64,000 bases of DNA from Arenicola marina (GCA_964019135.1 OZ025258.1:4545961-4609960), one strand, 5' to 3'. Positions 24,201 to 32,370 are shown, numbered from the stretch's first letter. Notes: generated by a model from the letters alone, not told the origin. A program made the numbers and translations.

Positions 24201-27200
24201 TAAGTGGATTGATGGTCTTCCAGAAGATTGGCATATGTCCCTTGCGGAGGACGATTACGAATCCACTCACGGACCCATGTTTGACGATGTAGTCGTCGCC
24301 GCCTTCGTCGCGAAATAGTCAATAAAACAACAGCAGCTCCCCAGGCAGCGAGTGGTCCGCAATTGTCAGCCATTTGATGCTAATGTCCATTGGCCAAAGA
24401 AGTGACATAAATAAACATGCTGATAGTTTGTGTCGCAGAAATCCAGTAAGTGGACTTCCCTCCAGAGAGAGGGCGAAAGGTAGAGATAAATACAACTCAA
24501 AGGAAAGTTTCGGAAACTTTGTGTCGCAGAAACTTTTAGATGTGTACGGGTCGGTTTCGGACACCAAGTTTCCGAAACTTTTTAGGTGTGTAGTGGGCTT
24601 AACTTTACGATGTCGGAATTGCCAACCAATCAGCGTCGAGCATTTCAGCCCCTTCCCAGCTAGCACACCACGTGGCCGCCACGTGGCGAAATGTTGCGTT
24701 GTGGTGGCGGTGAACTGCCACATGGTTACCACGTGCCACCACGTGCTTTGGCTAGCTGGGTGCAGGTGGCGGGCTTGCTAATGATAATATTTACGATTGT
24801 TGAAAGACTGATCACAGTTTACAGTGTAAACCCGGCATTACGTTTATTGTTATAAAACAGTGGCGGAAGACATTACGTTTGACCAGTTTGTGTGGTCCAC
24901 GTGTCGCAGGCTTTATCTGACGACATGAGTATTTCGGAAAGACTCCGATGCTTGACTAGTAAAGGGAACTCAGCCACAATGGTTGGTATATCATTGTGAC
25001 GGAGATCCACAGCAAAGCATAACCATAAACCATGTGGAATTTGTTATTGGCGACCAATCGGTTGTCGTCGCGAAACCTAACTTTTGCATGCCTCAGCCGT
25101 CGCGAGGAGCTCACTCGACATGAGATCTGAACGAGAGTTGTGATTGTGAACAAGATGTGTTGCTTTGTGTTGACAGGACTCTGACAGCGATGAGGGTCCG
25201 GCCCCGGGCTGTACGCTCTTCGTCAAGAACATCAACTTCGCTACGACGGACAGCGCTCTGGCAGAGGTAGGACATTGACCTGGTACATGACGCCAAGCAT
25301 AAATTTAAACAACTGGAAACTATAATCGTGCAGGTTAGGATACCCAGGCAAAGACCAGAGGTCGCTGTCGTCTGGACCACCTGAGGGTCAGATGGGTTAG
25401 GATACCCAGGCTAAGACCAGAGGTCGCTGTCGTCTGGACCACCTGAGGGTCAGATGGGTTAGGATACCCAGGCTAAGACCAGAGGTCGCTGTCGTCTGGA
25501 CCACCTGAGGGTCAGATGGGTTAGGATACCCAGGCTAAGACCAGAGGTCGCTGTCGTCTGGACCACCTGAGGGTCAGATGGGTTAGGATACCCAGGCTAA
25601 GACCAGAGGTCGCTGTCGTCTGGACCACCTGAGGGTCAGATGGGTTAGGATACCCAGGCTAAGACCAGAGGTCGCTGTCGTCTGGACCACCTGAGGGTCA
25701 GATGGGTTAGGATACCCAGGCTAAGACCAGAGGTCGCTGTCGTCTGGACCACCTGAGGGTCAGATGGGTTAGGATACCCAGGCTAAGACCAGAGGTCGCT
25801 GTCGTCTGGACCACCTGAGGGTCAGATGGGTTAGGATACCCAGGCTAATCCCAGAGGTCGCTGTCCTCTGGACCGCCTGAGGGTCAGATGGATATCGCGC
25901 AATTACAGGAGGTGGAGCATACGTTTAGAATAAAGTAAATGATATCAAGCTCTAACAGAGTTATAGACTCTCCGCAGTTCCATTTAACCCGAACTCCGTG
26001 CACAGTATGTATAAATGATCCAAGAGTCTTAGAATGCCGCTCCGTTAGAGATGTGTGCGGTTTGTCATGTCATTTTATGTCGGGAGCTTATACAGTACCG
26101 CCAAATAGAGACACTCTTGTACATAGAGTCAACTCTGTCGAAAAAGTTACAATCTTTTGTAAACATATACATGCTTAAATTATTGTGTAGAATTGTAATA
26201 GTTACAATTCTGTACACGTTTATGTTCACTATCCTCAGAGTGACTAGGTATCATGTTGGACATAAATACACCCTGGTATCCCTGTACTGGTTTGTCCATT
26301 GTAGCACTTTAAGGTGTGTGGTAAGCTCCGGAATGCGACTGTTGCGAAGAAGAAAGACATGAAAAACCCTGGTGAGTAGTGATATTAACACTTGGTGGAC
26401 TCATTGCAAAGCTGTGTTGGTTTGAGATACTTGAGCCCAAGGGAAAGAAGGACTCCTTGCTCCCTCCCCCTCCACCCCGGGGACATGGCTCCACTCTCCC
26501 TTCCTTCTCCAATTGATCCGATATGACCAACAGTGATTAAAGCCTCCGGAATGTACAACAAACAAACCCTCCTCCACCAACCCGACTTCCTAAGGCACAC
26601 ATTCGCATACAGGACACTGCTCCAAAGCCACCCCGTCGCCTTTGTATACCAAGCCAAAACCTGGCCCTACTTTTACTGTATGAAACGATCGCATAGTCTT
26701 ATACCTTATTCTTGACCCTAATCCTCAGCTTGCAATGTGCGGTCGCATGGACTATACCCGCTGTCTTGTAGTGATGAATGTTGGCGTTCGCCTTGTCCTT
26801 CACCTCTGTGCCCTTGACCTCTGATACCTGATACTTGAGTCGTGACCTCTGAGCCCTCACCTCTGAGCCATTATCTCCGACCTCGGACTCTGATCTGTTA
26901 TCTCTGACCTCGGACCCTGATCTATTGTCTCTGACCTCGGACCCTGATCTATTATCTCTGACCTCTGACCCTGATCTATTATCTCTGACCTCGGACCCTG
27001 ATCTATTATCTCTGACCTCGGACCCTGGTCTATTATCTCTGACCTCGGACCCTGATCTATTATCTCTGACCTCTGACCCTGATCTATTATCTCCAGCCTC
27101 TGACCATGATCTATTATCTCTGACCTCTGACCATGATCTATTATCTCTGACCTCTGACCCTGATCTATTATCTCTGACCTCTGGCACTGATCTATTATCT

Positions 27201-30200
27201 CTGACCTCTGACGCCGATCTGTTATCTCTGACCTATGACCTGACCTCTGATCTTTGACCCCTGACCCCGCCTGTTGCAGGCGCTATGCTGTCGATGGGGT
27301 ATGGGTTCGTCGAGTTCCGGGACAAGGCGCTGGCGAATCAGGCGATGAAGACTCTGCAACACTCTGAGCTGGACGGCCATCGCCTTGAGCTCAAGGTCTC
27401 CAGCCGCACCACCGTGTGAGTACCCGGCATGCACCGCGCCGCGCCCGACCACGTGGTCATGTGTGACGACATCGCTTTCCTGCAGCTCAGGAAGTAAAGA
27501 CGGCCCGTCTTCCATGTTAGAGCCCACGAAATAGATTATTCTAGTAAATGGAAGGCGTGAGTGATACGTCAGCCATGCTGAAATATATCCCGCACTAACA
27601 TGGAAGACCGACGGAAAGACCGGGATACATTTTGCTTTCTCAATTTTTACACTTGGATTTTTTTTTTAGAAACTTTAATTATTTTGCGAGGTTTTCAACC
27701 AGGAATACGCATGTGAATGATCGCCTCAGTCTGCTTGATGATTAAGACTGAAGACGATCTGATGGACAGCATGCAAATATGATACATGAATGACTAAGTG
27801 TGTCACGCTCGCCTGGGCTAAGTATGGTCCTAGGTTTCTGAGACGAATAACAGTAACAGTAAACCCCGCTGACCGTCTCGTGGTCGGACTCGGGTCTGTG
27901 GGTCACCAGCTCAGTGCCCCACCCGCTGAGCGGGGAGGTGCCGCGTTATTGGTCCAACTGTATGTCTTTGCGATGGATTTGCTTGACTGACCACCACTCC
28001 CCTCCTCTGCTCCCCCTAGGACCCCCGCGGCGGCCCGCAAGAAGCAGGACACCAAGAGAAAACAGACATCTACCAAGATTCTCATCCGAAACGTCCCGTT
28101 TGAGGCGAAGACGCAAGAAGTCCGGGAACTATTTAGGTGAGTCCGGCAACTATTTATGTCTTTCCGGGAACTATTTAGGTCTGTCCGGGAACTGTTCAGG
28201 TCTGTCCGGGAACTATTTAGGTTATTACGGAAACTACCAGTCTGGTAACATATTAGGTTAGTTCTAAAAATCATTCGGTTGTTCCGGGATGTATTTAGGT
28301 AAGTATGGGTGGTTCTCTTGCAATTCACCTGATGAGTTTAACTGCGACCGGCACACACTGCAGACTAACATGGGAAGACAGCAACAGGGGTGCAATGTTG
28401 AGATATTAGGCCATATAGCGAGATATCGGGGTGCGCTGGCGAGATATTGGGGTGAGCTGGCGAGATATCGGGGTGCACTGGCGAGATATCGGTGTGTGCT
28501 GACGAGATATCGGAGTGCGCTGCCGAGATATCGGGGTACGGTGGCGAGATATCGGGGTGCGCTGGCGAGATATCGGGGTGCGCTGGCGAGATATCGGGGT
28601 GCGCTGACGAGATATCGGGGTGCGAGATATCAGGGTGCGCTGGCGAGATATCGGGGTGGGCTGGTGAGATATCGGCGTGCGCTGGTGAGATATCGGGGTG
28701 TACTGGCGAGATATCAGGGTGCGCTGGCGAGATATCGGGGTGCACTGGCGAGATATCGGGGTGTGCTGACGAGATATCGGAGTGCGCTGCCGAGATATCG
28801 GGGTACGGTGGCGAGATATCGGGGTGCGCTGACGAGATACCGGGGTGCGCTGGCGAAATATCAGGGTGCACGAGTTACTTCCCAAATAGCCCATCGTCTT
28901 AGGCAGACGGACGGATACCAGCTCCTCTCATTTATACCCTATACATGTATATTCCGCTGATCCATGGTTGTTTTCTGTCTGCAGCACCTTCGGGGAGTTG
29001 AAGTTTGTGCGTATGCCCCAGAAGCTGAGCGGCACGGGGACACATCGCGGCTTCGCCTTCGTCGACTTCCTCACCAAGGACGATGCTAAGGTCAGACCAC
29101 AGGCTCAGCGTCCACAGCCACAGTGACATTGACAGTGACGCTAATAATGTTCTTGCTAGCGACATTGATAGCGACATTGATTGTGACATTGACATTGATA
29201 GCGATAAGCTGTAGTTCTGCAGGATGACTATTTGAGGCGTCTTAAAACCAAACCGCTAATGCTATAGTTGTCATGATCTGACAAGGTCGTTACTCGAGGA
29301 CTGTAGAGAGCTGGAAATAATTCCAGTTCCATCTCATAGCCCTATTTTACATGCTAACTTAGTGACTGATCATCAGTTATAGAGCAATGACATTAAGCCT
29401 GGAAGAGCCGTCACCAAGGCGCCACAAGCTGCCTGCCACGTGTTTGTCTGGCAATACTATTTATTCATATAAAGAAATGAAACACATTTATTGTAAACTA
29501 AACAATATGCGTTCTCCTTAGGACCAGCAATAAAGCTTGTAATTTGCTTGAGGACAAGTTACGGTCTCAGTGAAATGACCCACTGGATGTTTACACCGGA
29601 GTGGTTGATAATTTACAGAGAGCCTTCAACGCGCTGTGTCACAGCACTCATTTGTACGGGCGCCGCCTGGTGTTGGAGTGGGCAAACAACGAGGAGAGTG
29701 TCGATGACTTGCGGAAGAAGACAGCAGAGCACTACTTTGACGGTGAGTGTCCAGGGATGGAAGAGTTGGTGCGATGTCCCCTTGTTTTAAAGCAGCCTAC
29801 TAGTTGACTAGTTTATCGCACGCGGACGTCCTAGCGAGCCATGGTCGACATCACACAGAAAACCGAACAGCGAACAGGCGCGCAGGGATATAAAGCCGGC
29901 CACCAACTTCTGCTCCGGTTAAAAAAAACGCTTCTCTCCGGATAGCCCACAGGCTTTCAGGATTTAAATTCAAGGCAGATTATACCTATTGGACATGGAG
30001 AAGAGATCGGTAATTTAAAAATTACAGAACATATTGCTTTAATTGTCTAATTACATTCACAGATAGTCTTATGGTGAAGAGACATCTTATTGCAATGGGG
30101 TTTATTTGCGCAGTGGCACAAACGATGGTGCAGTCGATGTGTGATGCTGGTGCAGCATCACACATTTTGAAAGTTGTTTGTTACCGTTTTGAAAGTATTA

Positions 30201-30577
30201 TTTACACAGTCTTGTGTAACCCACGGCATAATTCAACCATGCATGTGCGTCATAAGTTTTAGCTAAACTAGATATTTATACCCTTGACCTCAAATTAGAT
30301 GTATCATAAACTGACTCTGGTTTTTCATATATACTGGCTCCTAATTGTTGTTTATTGCTTGTCCGGCCCGAGCCGTTATGTGGCCATTTGATGACATATG
30401 CTATTTTGGGGATTTTGCCATATATCCCATTGTTACCAACTCCAGCTCAGTTCGCTCGTCAATGTATGAGAAAACAGATTAAGAGTGGTCACATTGTCTG
30501 CCTTACCAGAACCCACAACGAAGAGACTGAAGAAATCCGCCATCTTGGAAGAACTGGGTGGCGGGGGAGACACGTAA
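3042..30577 (+). CDS. RBM19: RBM19 (MRD1-type RNA-binding protein 19), 25 coding exons, 5' end missing
   Basis: Nucleolar multi-RRM protein; the RBM19/Mrd1 family acts in pre-rRNA processing for the small ribosomal subunit. Exons: 3042-3224, 3448-3633, 3891-4104, 4637-4695, 5188-5403, 5730-5789, 6146-6227, 6667-6738, 7508-7608, 7934-7972, 9313-9388, 11569-11699, 12191-12251, 14343-14397, 15246-15342, 17413-17523, 18412-18612, 23313-23528, 25177-25266, 26305-26371, 27280-27415, 28020-28136, 28985-29090, 29619-29742, 30510-30577. All have AG/GT borders and compatible phases; the sum is 2868 nt, that is 955 codons plus stop. Human RBM19 is about 960 aa. Order and linkers match the family, ending with EPTTKRLKKSAILEE before the stop. 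The first exon (about 12 codons, start Met and first strand of RRM1) was not found and probably lies upstream. The end of exon 18 is uncertain (23528 or 23540, both in frame). Exon numbers used elsewhere count from 3042. Confidence 0.93.
3448..5403 (+). CDS. RBM19: RBM19 exons 2-5: linker and acidic region
   Basis: Four exons (3448-3633, 3891-4104, 4637-4695, 5188-5403) encode the RRM1-RRM2 linker. Recognisable family segments are RAWSKY, LTEDPEFQEFLEVH and YLKSKVTK. Exon 5 then becomes a low-complexity acidic stretch of repeated Asp/Ser/Gly (DGSDSDDGSDSDD), written by an 18-bp tandem repeat at about 5280-5385. Acidic Ser/Asp/Glu runs at this place are normal for the family, but the period-18 DNA repeat suggests the length may vary. 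Confidence 0.88.
4195..4474. repeat. 33-bp minisatellite in RBM19 intron 3
   Basis: About 8 copies of a unit with GAGGAAGAATGATG and ACAGATGTAATG. Open on both strands because 33 is a multiple of 3; no protein resemblance. Confidence 0.85.
4855..4945 (+). mobile_element. Possible retroelement 3' tail
   Basis: The stretch with TGTACTATGGGCCTGATGGC and AATAAAGTTACTTACTT resembles LINE/SINE 3' ends. A similar end (GTACCATGGCTGTAGG then AATAAAG) is near 7415-7465. Confidence 0.3.
5280..5385 (+). repeat. 18-bp coding tandem repeat inside RBM19 exon 5
   Basis: About 5-6 copies of GATGACGGAAGTGATAGC, encoding repeated DDGSDS. A multiple of three keeps the frame. Confidence 0.8.
5730..7608 (+). CDS. 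RBM19: RBM19 exons 6-9: RRM2
   Basis: Exons 5730-5789, 6146-6227, 6667-6738 and 7508-7608 (phases 0-0, 0-1, 1-1, 1-0). The RNP2-type strand is FMIKMRGL. The later strand AAVEFSTEQQWELAM stands where human RBM19 has its degenerate RNP1, so RRM2 is atypical here as in the family. Exon 7 ends in a donor that has been duplicated once (see the repeat at 6217). Confidence 0.88.
6217..6347 (+). repeat. Two-copy duplication of RBM19 exon 7 end plus donor
   Basis: The exon edge AACAACACGTTCA/gtaag recurs 64 bp later as AACAACACATTCA/gtaag. The 50 or so intronic bases after each are nearly identical (ATTAGGCTTACCTGCCAC). Only the first copy is in phase with the next exon, so the second is a spare donor in the intron. 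Confidence 0.9.
7160..7470 (+). mobile_element. SINE-like element with tail
   Basis: Contains GTAACGTCGGGGGCCGGT, which recurs near 43268 (GTAACGTCGGGGGCCGGTTT). Ends with GTACCATGGCTGTAGG and GAATAAAGATTTG. A dispersed non-coding element. An internal C-rich run lies at 7191-7208. Confidence 0.4.
7934..7972 (+). CDS. RBM19: RBM19 exon 10: 13-codon acidic micro-exon
   Basis: Encodes GDQMEGEEETIAE, in phase 0 at both ends, between TTGTCAG and GTAGGT. It lies where human RBM19 has an acidic segment just before RRM3. It is short enough to be missed by gene finders; phase and position support it. Confidence 0.8.
8245..9240 (+). mobile_element. tRNA-derived SINE with an internal 43-bp array
   Basis: Left end GGGGTCACCCCTTGGTTCTA. 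The right part GGTGCGAATCCCACC (B-box-like), TATCCCATGTCTTTCTTCGC and GAGACATGGCTCC matches the SINE body at 52411. In between, 8293-9140, a 43-bp unit (GTGTGCTCTGCTAGGCCAGC, then CCAAGCGGCCGGGGCGTGG) is repeated about 19 times. The expansion therefore arose inside the tRNA-like head. Confidence 0.7.
9313..12251 (+). CDS. RBM19: RBM19 exons 11-13: RRM3
   Basis: Exons 9313-9388, 11569-11699 and 12191-12251. RNP2 is LYVRNL and RNP1 is KGFAFITF; the domain closes with GRMLHILPGKAKKDE. This is a canonical RRM. The intron between its first two exons is filled by a MITE and a 16-bp minisatellite, and holds a second, truncated copy of the exon-12 acceptor at 11447. Confidence 0.92.
9398..9512 (-). 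mobile_element. Palindromic MITE, copy 1
   Basis: Ends TTTAGCCGGCTA and TAGTCGGCTAAACTGCG are inverted, with ATCGCCCATC in the middle. The same element in the opposite orientation is at 18236-18343. Confidence 0.7.
9520..9545 (+). repeat. Decayed second copy of RBM19 exon 11 donor
   Basis: CTATTCAGCGAGTACGctaagc repeats the true exon edge CTGTTCAGCGAGTACGgtaagc (9373-9394). The donor GT has become CT. A MITE sits between the two copies. Confidence 0.7.
9548..11425 (+). repeat. 16-bp minisatellite in RBM19 intron 11, about 117 copies
   Basis: Unit TGTGTCCCTCAGTGGG, with a CCATCAG variant and shorter CCCTAG units. Mostly single-base variants, with block-level repetition between about 10.2 and 11.3 kb. 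It runs up to the duplicated acceptor region of exon 12. Several frames stay open through it and are not genes. Confidence 0.95.
11390..11615 (+). repeat. 122-bp two-copy duplication of RBM19 exon 12 acceptor and exon start
   Basis: The segment GTGAAGTACTGTATGGTGTG, the acceptor CCCCCCACAG, and the first 47 nt of exon 12 occur twice, with acceptors at 11446 and 11568. The first copy breaks off at AAGAAG/gtgtgt (11493) into minisatellite sequence. The second continues as the real exon. Confidence 0.93.
12670..14305. repeat. 43-bp minisatellite in RBM19 intron 13, about 38 copies
   Basis: Unit with GTTTGGCTCTGTAGCCTTGG and TAACTGGTTGTGGAATGGCC. Ends about 40 bp before exon 14. I find no convincing match between the unit and either flanking exon. 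A long minus-strand frame through it is an artefact of the repeat. Confidence 0.95.
14343..17523 (+). CDS. RBM19: RBM19 exons 14-16: linker with conserved SHNWNTLF motif
   Basis: Exons 14343-14397, 15246-15342 and 17413-17523. They encode the conserved family linker SSHNWNTLFLGANAVAD and the helix VRMALGETQVVKETR followed by LIENGVALDSFSQ, which lines up with the human segment before RRM4. Exon 15 ends directly against the 13-bp array (GCC/gtaagtac). Confidence 0.92.
14435..14535. mobile_element. Short inverted-repeat element
   Basis: CGGCCGGGCCGAATATCTCG near the left and AATATTCGGCTCCGGCCG at the right are inverted. Related in sequence to the arms of the foldback element at 31925-32370 (CGGAATATTTCGCCC, GAGTAGGA). 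Confidence 0.45.
14786..14910 (+). mobile_element. tRNA-like SINE head
   Basis: CCGGCTAGCTCAGTCGGTAA (A-box-like) and GCGTTCAATTCTCGATGG (B-box-like). Followed by non-tRNA sequence, so more likely a SINE than a tRNA gene. Confidence 0.45.
15345..16960 (+). repeat. 13-bp minisatellite starting at RBM19 exon 15 donor, about 124 copies
   Basis: Unit TGTACAGCGCTCC / TGTACAGCGCCCC. It begins within the donor itself (GCC/gtaagTACAGCG). Each unit carries GTACAG, so a weak GT donor and an AG recur every 13 bp. Three units make 39 bp, so up to five frames stay open for long distances; none is a gene. Confidence 0.95.
17000..17110 (+). mobile_element. tRNA-like SINE
   Basis: TTGTTCAGTCGGTAACCAGG (A-box-like) and GGTCACGGGTTCGAATCCTG (a near-perfect B box). 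No good acceptor stem, and the sequence continues, so a SINE head is more likely than a functional tRNA. Confidence 0.5.
17620..17935 (+). mobile_element. Dispersed non-autonomous element, copy A
   Basis: Shares CTGTGGGCTATCCGGAGAG, CAGAAGTTTTATGTTGAAAT and TGAGATACTTTTAGTCTTGA with the copy at 59750-60165. It lacks an internal segment of about 115 bp present there. Confidence 0.65.
18236..18343 (+). mobile_element. Palindromic MITE, copy 2
   Basis: TTTCACGAACGCAGTTTAGC and GGCTAAACTATGTGCGTGAAA are inverted ends. Same family as 9398-9512. Confidence 0.7.
18412..23528 (+). CDS. RBM19: RBM19 exons 17-18: RRM4 and acidic linker
   Basis: Exon 18412-18612 carries RNP2 (VILVKNLPAG) and ends FRNLAYSK. 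Exon 23313-23528 finishes the domain (FQHVPLYLEWAP) and gives a poorly conserved linker. As in human, this RRM lacks a classic RNP1 (GVTAVVEM). The two exons are separated by a 4.7-kb intron made almost entirely of the 20-bp array. The exon 17 acceptor follows a nearly pure C tract. Confidence 0.93.
18598..23190 (+). repeat. 20-bp array of RBM19 exon 17 end plus donor, about 230 copies
   Basis: The exon ends CTGGCCTATTCCAAG/gtaag, and the unit is GTAAGCTGGCCTACTCCAAG. Each unit is 14-15 nt of exon end followed by a consensus-like 5' splice site (AAG/GTAAGC). Variants (GTCTAC, CCTAAT, GGTATG, AGATAAAC) are scattered, and blocks of variants recur (18781-18945 again at 19216-19385; GCCTACTCTGGCCTACTCTA at 20101, 21973, 22130 and 22360). 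A few degenerate units continue to 23250. Only the first donor is in phase with exon 18. Confidence 0.97.
23545..23885 (+). repeat. Pyrimidine-rich low-complexity tract
   Basis: Irregular TCTTATTTCTC runs over about 340 bp, directly after RBM19 exon 18. The open frames through it are Phe/Leu/Ser low complexity. Confidence 0.8.
23953..24605. mobile_element. Non-autonomous DNA transposon, PIF/Harbinger-like
   Basis: Terminal inverted repeats: left AGCCCAGTACCCACCTAAAA, right reverse complement AGCCCACTACACACCTAAAA, followed by AAGTTTC. Both ends are flanked by TAA, which fits the 3-bp TWA target duplication of PIF/Harbinger. No transposase frame. Secondary inverted copies of TTTCGGAAACTTTGTG lie inside. 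Confidence 0.65.
25177..27415 (+). CDS. RBM19: RBM19 exons 19-21: RRM5
   Basis: Exons 25177-25266, 26305-26371 and 27280-27415. RNP2 is CTLFVKNINF and RNP1 is MGYGFVEF; the last strand is LDGHRLELKVS. Phases are 0-0, 0-1 and 1-2. Confidence 0.92.
25334..25890. repeat. 62-bp minisatellite in RBM19 intron 19, 9 copies
   Basis: Unit with GTTAGGATACCCAGGCTAAG and CTGGACCACCTGAGGGTCAG. Copies are almost identical, so recent. No clear exon match. Confidence 0.93.
26409..26545 (+). mobile_element. SINE 3' part
   Basis: GGGGACATGGCTCCACTCTC, CCTTCTCCAATTGATCCGAT and ATGACCAACAGTGATTAAAG match the body of the SINE at 52411-52638. The tRNA-like head is missing. Confidence 0.65.
26840..27250. repeat. 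27-bp minisatellite before RBM19 exon 21, about 15 copies
   Basis: Unit TCTGACCTCGGACCCTGATC then TATTATC. It ends 30 bp before the exon 21 acceptor. A multiple of 3, so open frames on both strands. Confidence 0.92.
28020..30577 (+). CDS. RBM19: RBM19 exons 22-25: RRM6 and C-terminus
   Basis: Exons 28020-28136, 28985-29090, 29619-29742 and 30510-30577. RNP2 is KILIRNVPF and RNP1 is HRGFAFVDF, followed by RAFNALCHSTHLYGRRLVLE, very close to human. The last exon encodes EPTTKRLKKSAILEELGG and stops at TAA 30575-30577; human has EPPKKKRS...LDEILEQLEG here. The phase (1) and the acceptor CTTACCAG support this exon. Confidence 0.9.
28115..28300 (+). repeat. 24-bp array of RBM19 exon 22 end plus donor, about 7 copies
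   Basis: The exon ends GTCCGGGAACTATTTAG/gtgag. The units downstream are TCCGGGAACTATTTAG/gtctg with growing divergence. Each retains an AG/GT step. The first copy is the one in phase with exon 23. Confidence 0.92.
28415..28870. repeat. 21-bp minisatellite, about 22 copies
   Basis: Unit GAGATATCGGGGTGCGCTGGC. The block GCTGACGAGATATCGGAGTG to GTACGGTGGC occurs twice (from about 28498 and about 28767). It is open on both strands because 21 is a multiple of 3. Confidence 0.93.
29125..29205. repeat. Short GACATTGATAGC repeat
   Basis: Imperfect 12- to 18-bp units of GACATTGAtagc just after RBM19 exon 23. Not coding. Confidence 0.5.
29805..30055 (-). mobile_element. Dispersed non-autonomous element, copy B
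   Basis: Reverse complement of the family at 59750: CTCCGGATAGCCCACAGGCT, and CAGGGATATAAAGCCGGCCA from the central segment missing in copy A. Confidence 0.65.
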
Positions 30578-30589
30578 CCGGAAGTGACA

Positions 30590-31015
30590 ACACCCCAGCA
30601 CGTGGCTCGGCAGTGCTCCAACAAGTGGCTCGGGAGTGCCCCAACACGTGGCTCGGCAGTGCCCCAGCACGTGGCTCGGCAGTGCCCCAGCACGTGGCTC
30701 GGCGGTGCCCCAGCACGTGGCTCGGCAGTGCCCCAGCACGTGGCTCGCCAGTTACCTCTCCACGTGGCTCGGCAGTGCCCCAGCACGTGGCTCGGCAGTG
30801 CCCCAGCACGTGGCTCGGCGGTGCCCCAGCACGTGGCTCGGCAGTGCCCCAGCACCTCGGCAGTGCCCCAACACGTGGCTCGGCAGTGCCCCAGCACGTG
30901 GCTCGGCAGTGCCCCAACACGTGGCTCGGCAGTGCCCCAGCCCGTGGCTCGGCAGTGCCCCAACACGTGGCTCCATGGGGGGGGGGGGGGGAGTTCCCCC
31001 GCACGTGGCTCGCTG
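30590..31015 (+). repeat. 23-bp array in the RBM19 3' UTR, about 18 copies
   Basis: Unit CACGTGGCTCGGCAGTGCCC plus CAG. The first, diverged unit overlaps the stop codon (GACACGTAACCGGAAGTGAC then CCCCAG). Each unit contains the palindrome CACGTG. A G homopolymer lies at 30979-30990. Confidence 0.92.
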
Positions 31016-31108
31016 GCCCTGCGGAGACACACGACGTGGACCAGTCCTTTAATCCCTGTCTAGTTATACTATGTATGTCATGGCCAGTTACGCCTTGTGC
31101 CTAGACTG

Positions 31109-31114
31109 AATAAA
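31109..31114 (+). terminator. Probable RBM19 poly(A) signal
   Basis: AATAAA about 530 bp after the RBM19 stop, followed at 31138-31150 by a GT-rich stretch (TGTTTGTGTGC). This makes a 3' UTR of about 560 nt that contains the 23-bp array. Position and downstream element fit; no transcript data. Confidence 0.55.
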
Positions 31115-31833
31115 ATACGTGTAAGCCATAGAAGATATGTTTGTGTGCTTGAAAAATAAACGCGCTCTCGTGGACGGTTTCTTCTTTTGCTTACTTGTCC
31201 CAGGGGTCCTTTGGGTGGAGCCAATGCACGCACAAATAATGCCTAAAACACGAACTCATCAAAAGTAGCTGGATAATTTAAGCTCTTTATAACGCAGAAA
31301 GCCATGTTTAGTGGTGGTAATATTGTGATTTGACTGGTTGGGTCGACTGAAAGCGGGTGTTCAACCCAAGCTAATCACGATCTGCACCGAACGTTTAAAT
31401 CTTAAAATTAAATTGACGAGGGTTAACGCTTCGTTTCGGCCGACTGGTAAGGAGAAAACTATTAAGGCAACCCGCCCCCAGCAATGTCAAGCAGAGCGCC
31501 ATTTTTCCGGAGCAAGTGACGTATATTGTGACCCTTCATATGGCGCCGCCTTACGTTAGAACTGGAAGTTACCTCGCGGAGGGAACTCTTCACAGAGGAG
31601 GTACCCTTCATGGACAACTAGCATCCAAGCAAATTGATATATCTCTTCCAATGATGGTCTCCGAAAACAAAACCATGATTGGAGTTAGAATCGCAGCTAT
31701 TTCTTGTTTTGCTTACACAGTAGGCGTCATTTCCGGTTTAAATATAATTATATTCGAGTATCGCCTCCGGATTGGTCAATCCCAAAAGGGGCTACTGCCT
31801 GGTTAAGCAGACCAACAGTATGACATCATTGTA

Positions 31834-31839
31834 TTTATT
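31834..31839 (-). terminator. Candidate TADA2A poly(A) signal
   Basis: TTTATT on the plus strand reads AATAAA on the minus strand. It is the first canonical hexamer I see downstream of the TADA2A stop and its array. It would give a 3' UTR of over 2.3 kb including the 40-bp array and a foldback element. Confidence 0.25.
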
Positions 31840-31924
31840 ATGAATGAACACAGAGTACAGTAGAGGTAGAGTCTATGCCTTGACGCAGGGTGGATACTGA
31901 AGCAGAGCCACTGACACAAGGAGT

Positions 31925-32370
31925 TCAGACACAAGAGTCCGTAAGTTCGACACAGCCGGGGCGGAATATTTCGCCCTTGAGTAGGAGATTAAATTGGAGC
32001 GGGGTAGCTCTGACATCAAAACCACCACAAAGGTGAAGGTTTTGAATAACACAACACTTTTCGATGTCGAAAACAAGCATGGCGGCGTACGCAAACTGAA
32101 CTCCTGTCAATGGCTTATTTTTCACATCTTACTCTTAGTGCATATTTTGTCGGCGTTCGATTGCAAAAAAGCGCCGCAAGTAAGAATAAAGATCATAGAT
32201 TGTAAAAAGGTAAATATTTTAGACAACAGTTAAGACATTTTACGCCGGGAGTTTTCGAAAGGGACTCTACATCGAAACGTTGTGCTATTAAAAACTTTCA
32301 CTTTTGTGGTGGTTTTGATGTCCGAGCTAGGAGCGGGCGGGATATTCAGCCTCCGCCTTTCGAACTCACG
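31925..32370. mobile_element. Foldback element between RBM19 and TADA2A
   Basis: The left arm GACATCAAAACCACCACAAA and right arm TTTGTGGTGGTTTTGATGTC are exact inverses. Pairing extends outward to CGGAATATTTCGCCC against GGGCGGGATATTC. Single-copy DNA between the arms encodes nothing I recognise. The 31140-31920 stretch to the left has no feature I can support. Confidence 0.7.

Noticed and set aside
25260..25400. 62-bp array as another exon-edge array (CAGAG/GT shared with RBM19 exon 19)
   Set aside because: Only about 7 bases match and the array starts 68 bp after the exon, so chance cannot be excluded.
28289..28960. Frames of 223, 168 and 162 codons on both strands
   Set aside because: 21-bp minisatellite; no resemblance to proteins.
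30355..31104. 249-codon plus-strand frame over the last RBM19 exon
   Set aside because: Out of frame with RBM19, and made of the 23-bp 3' UTR repeat.
32155..32190. AAAAAGCGCCGCAAG/TAAG as the last RBM19 exon
   Set aside because: No acceptor before it; the exon at 30510-30577 has the right phase and aligns with the human C-terminus.
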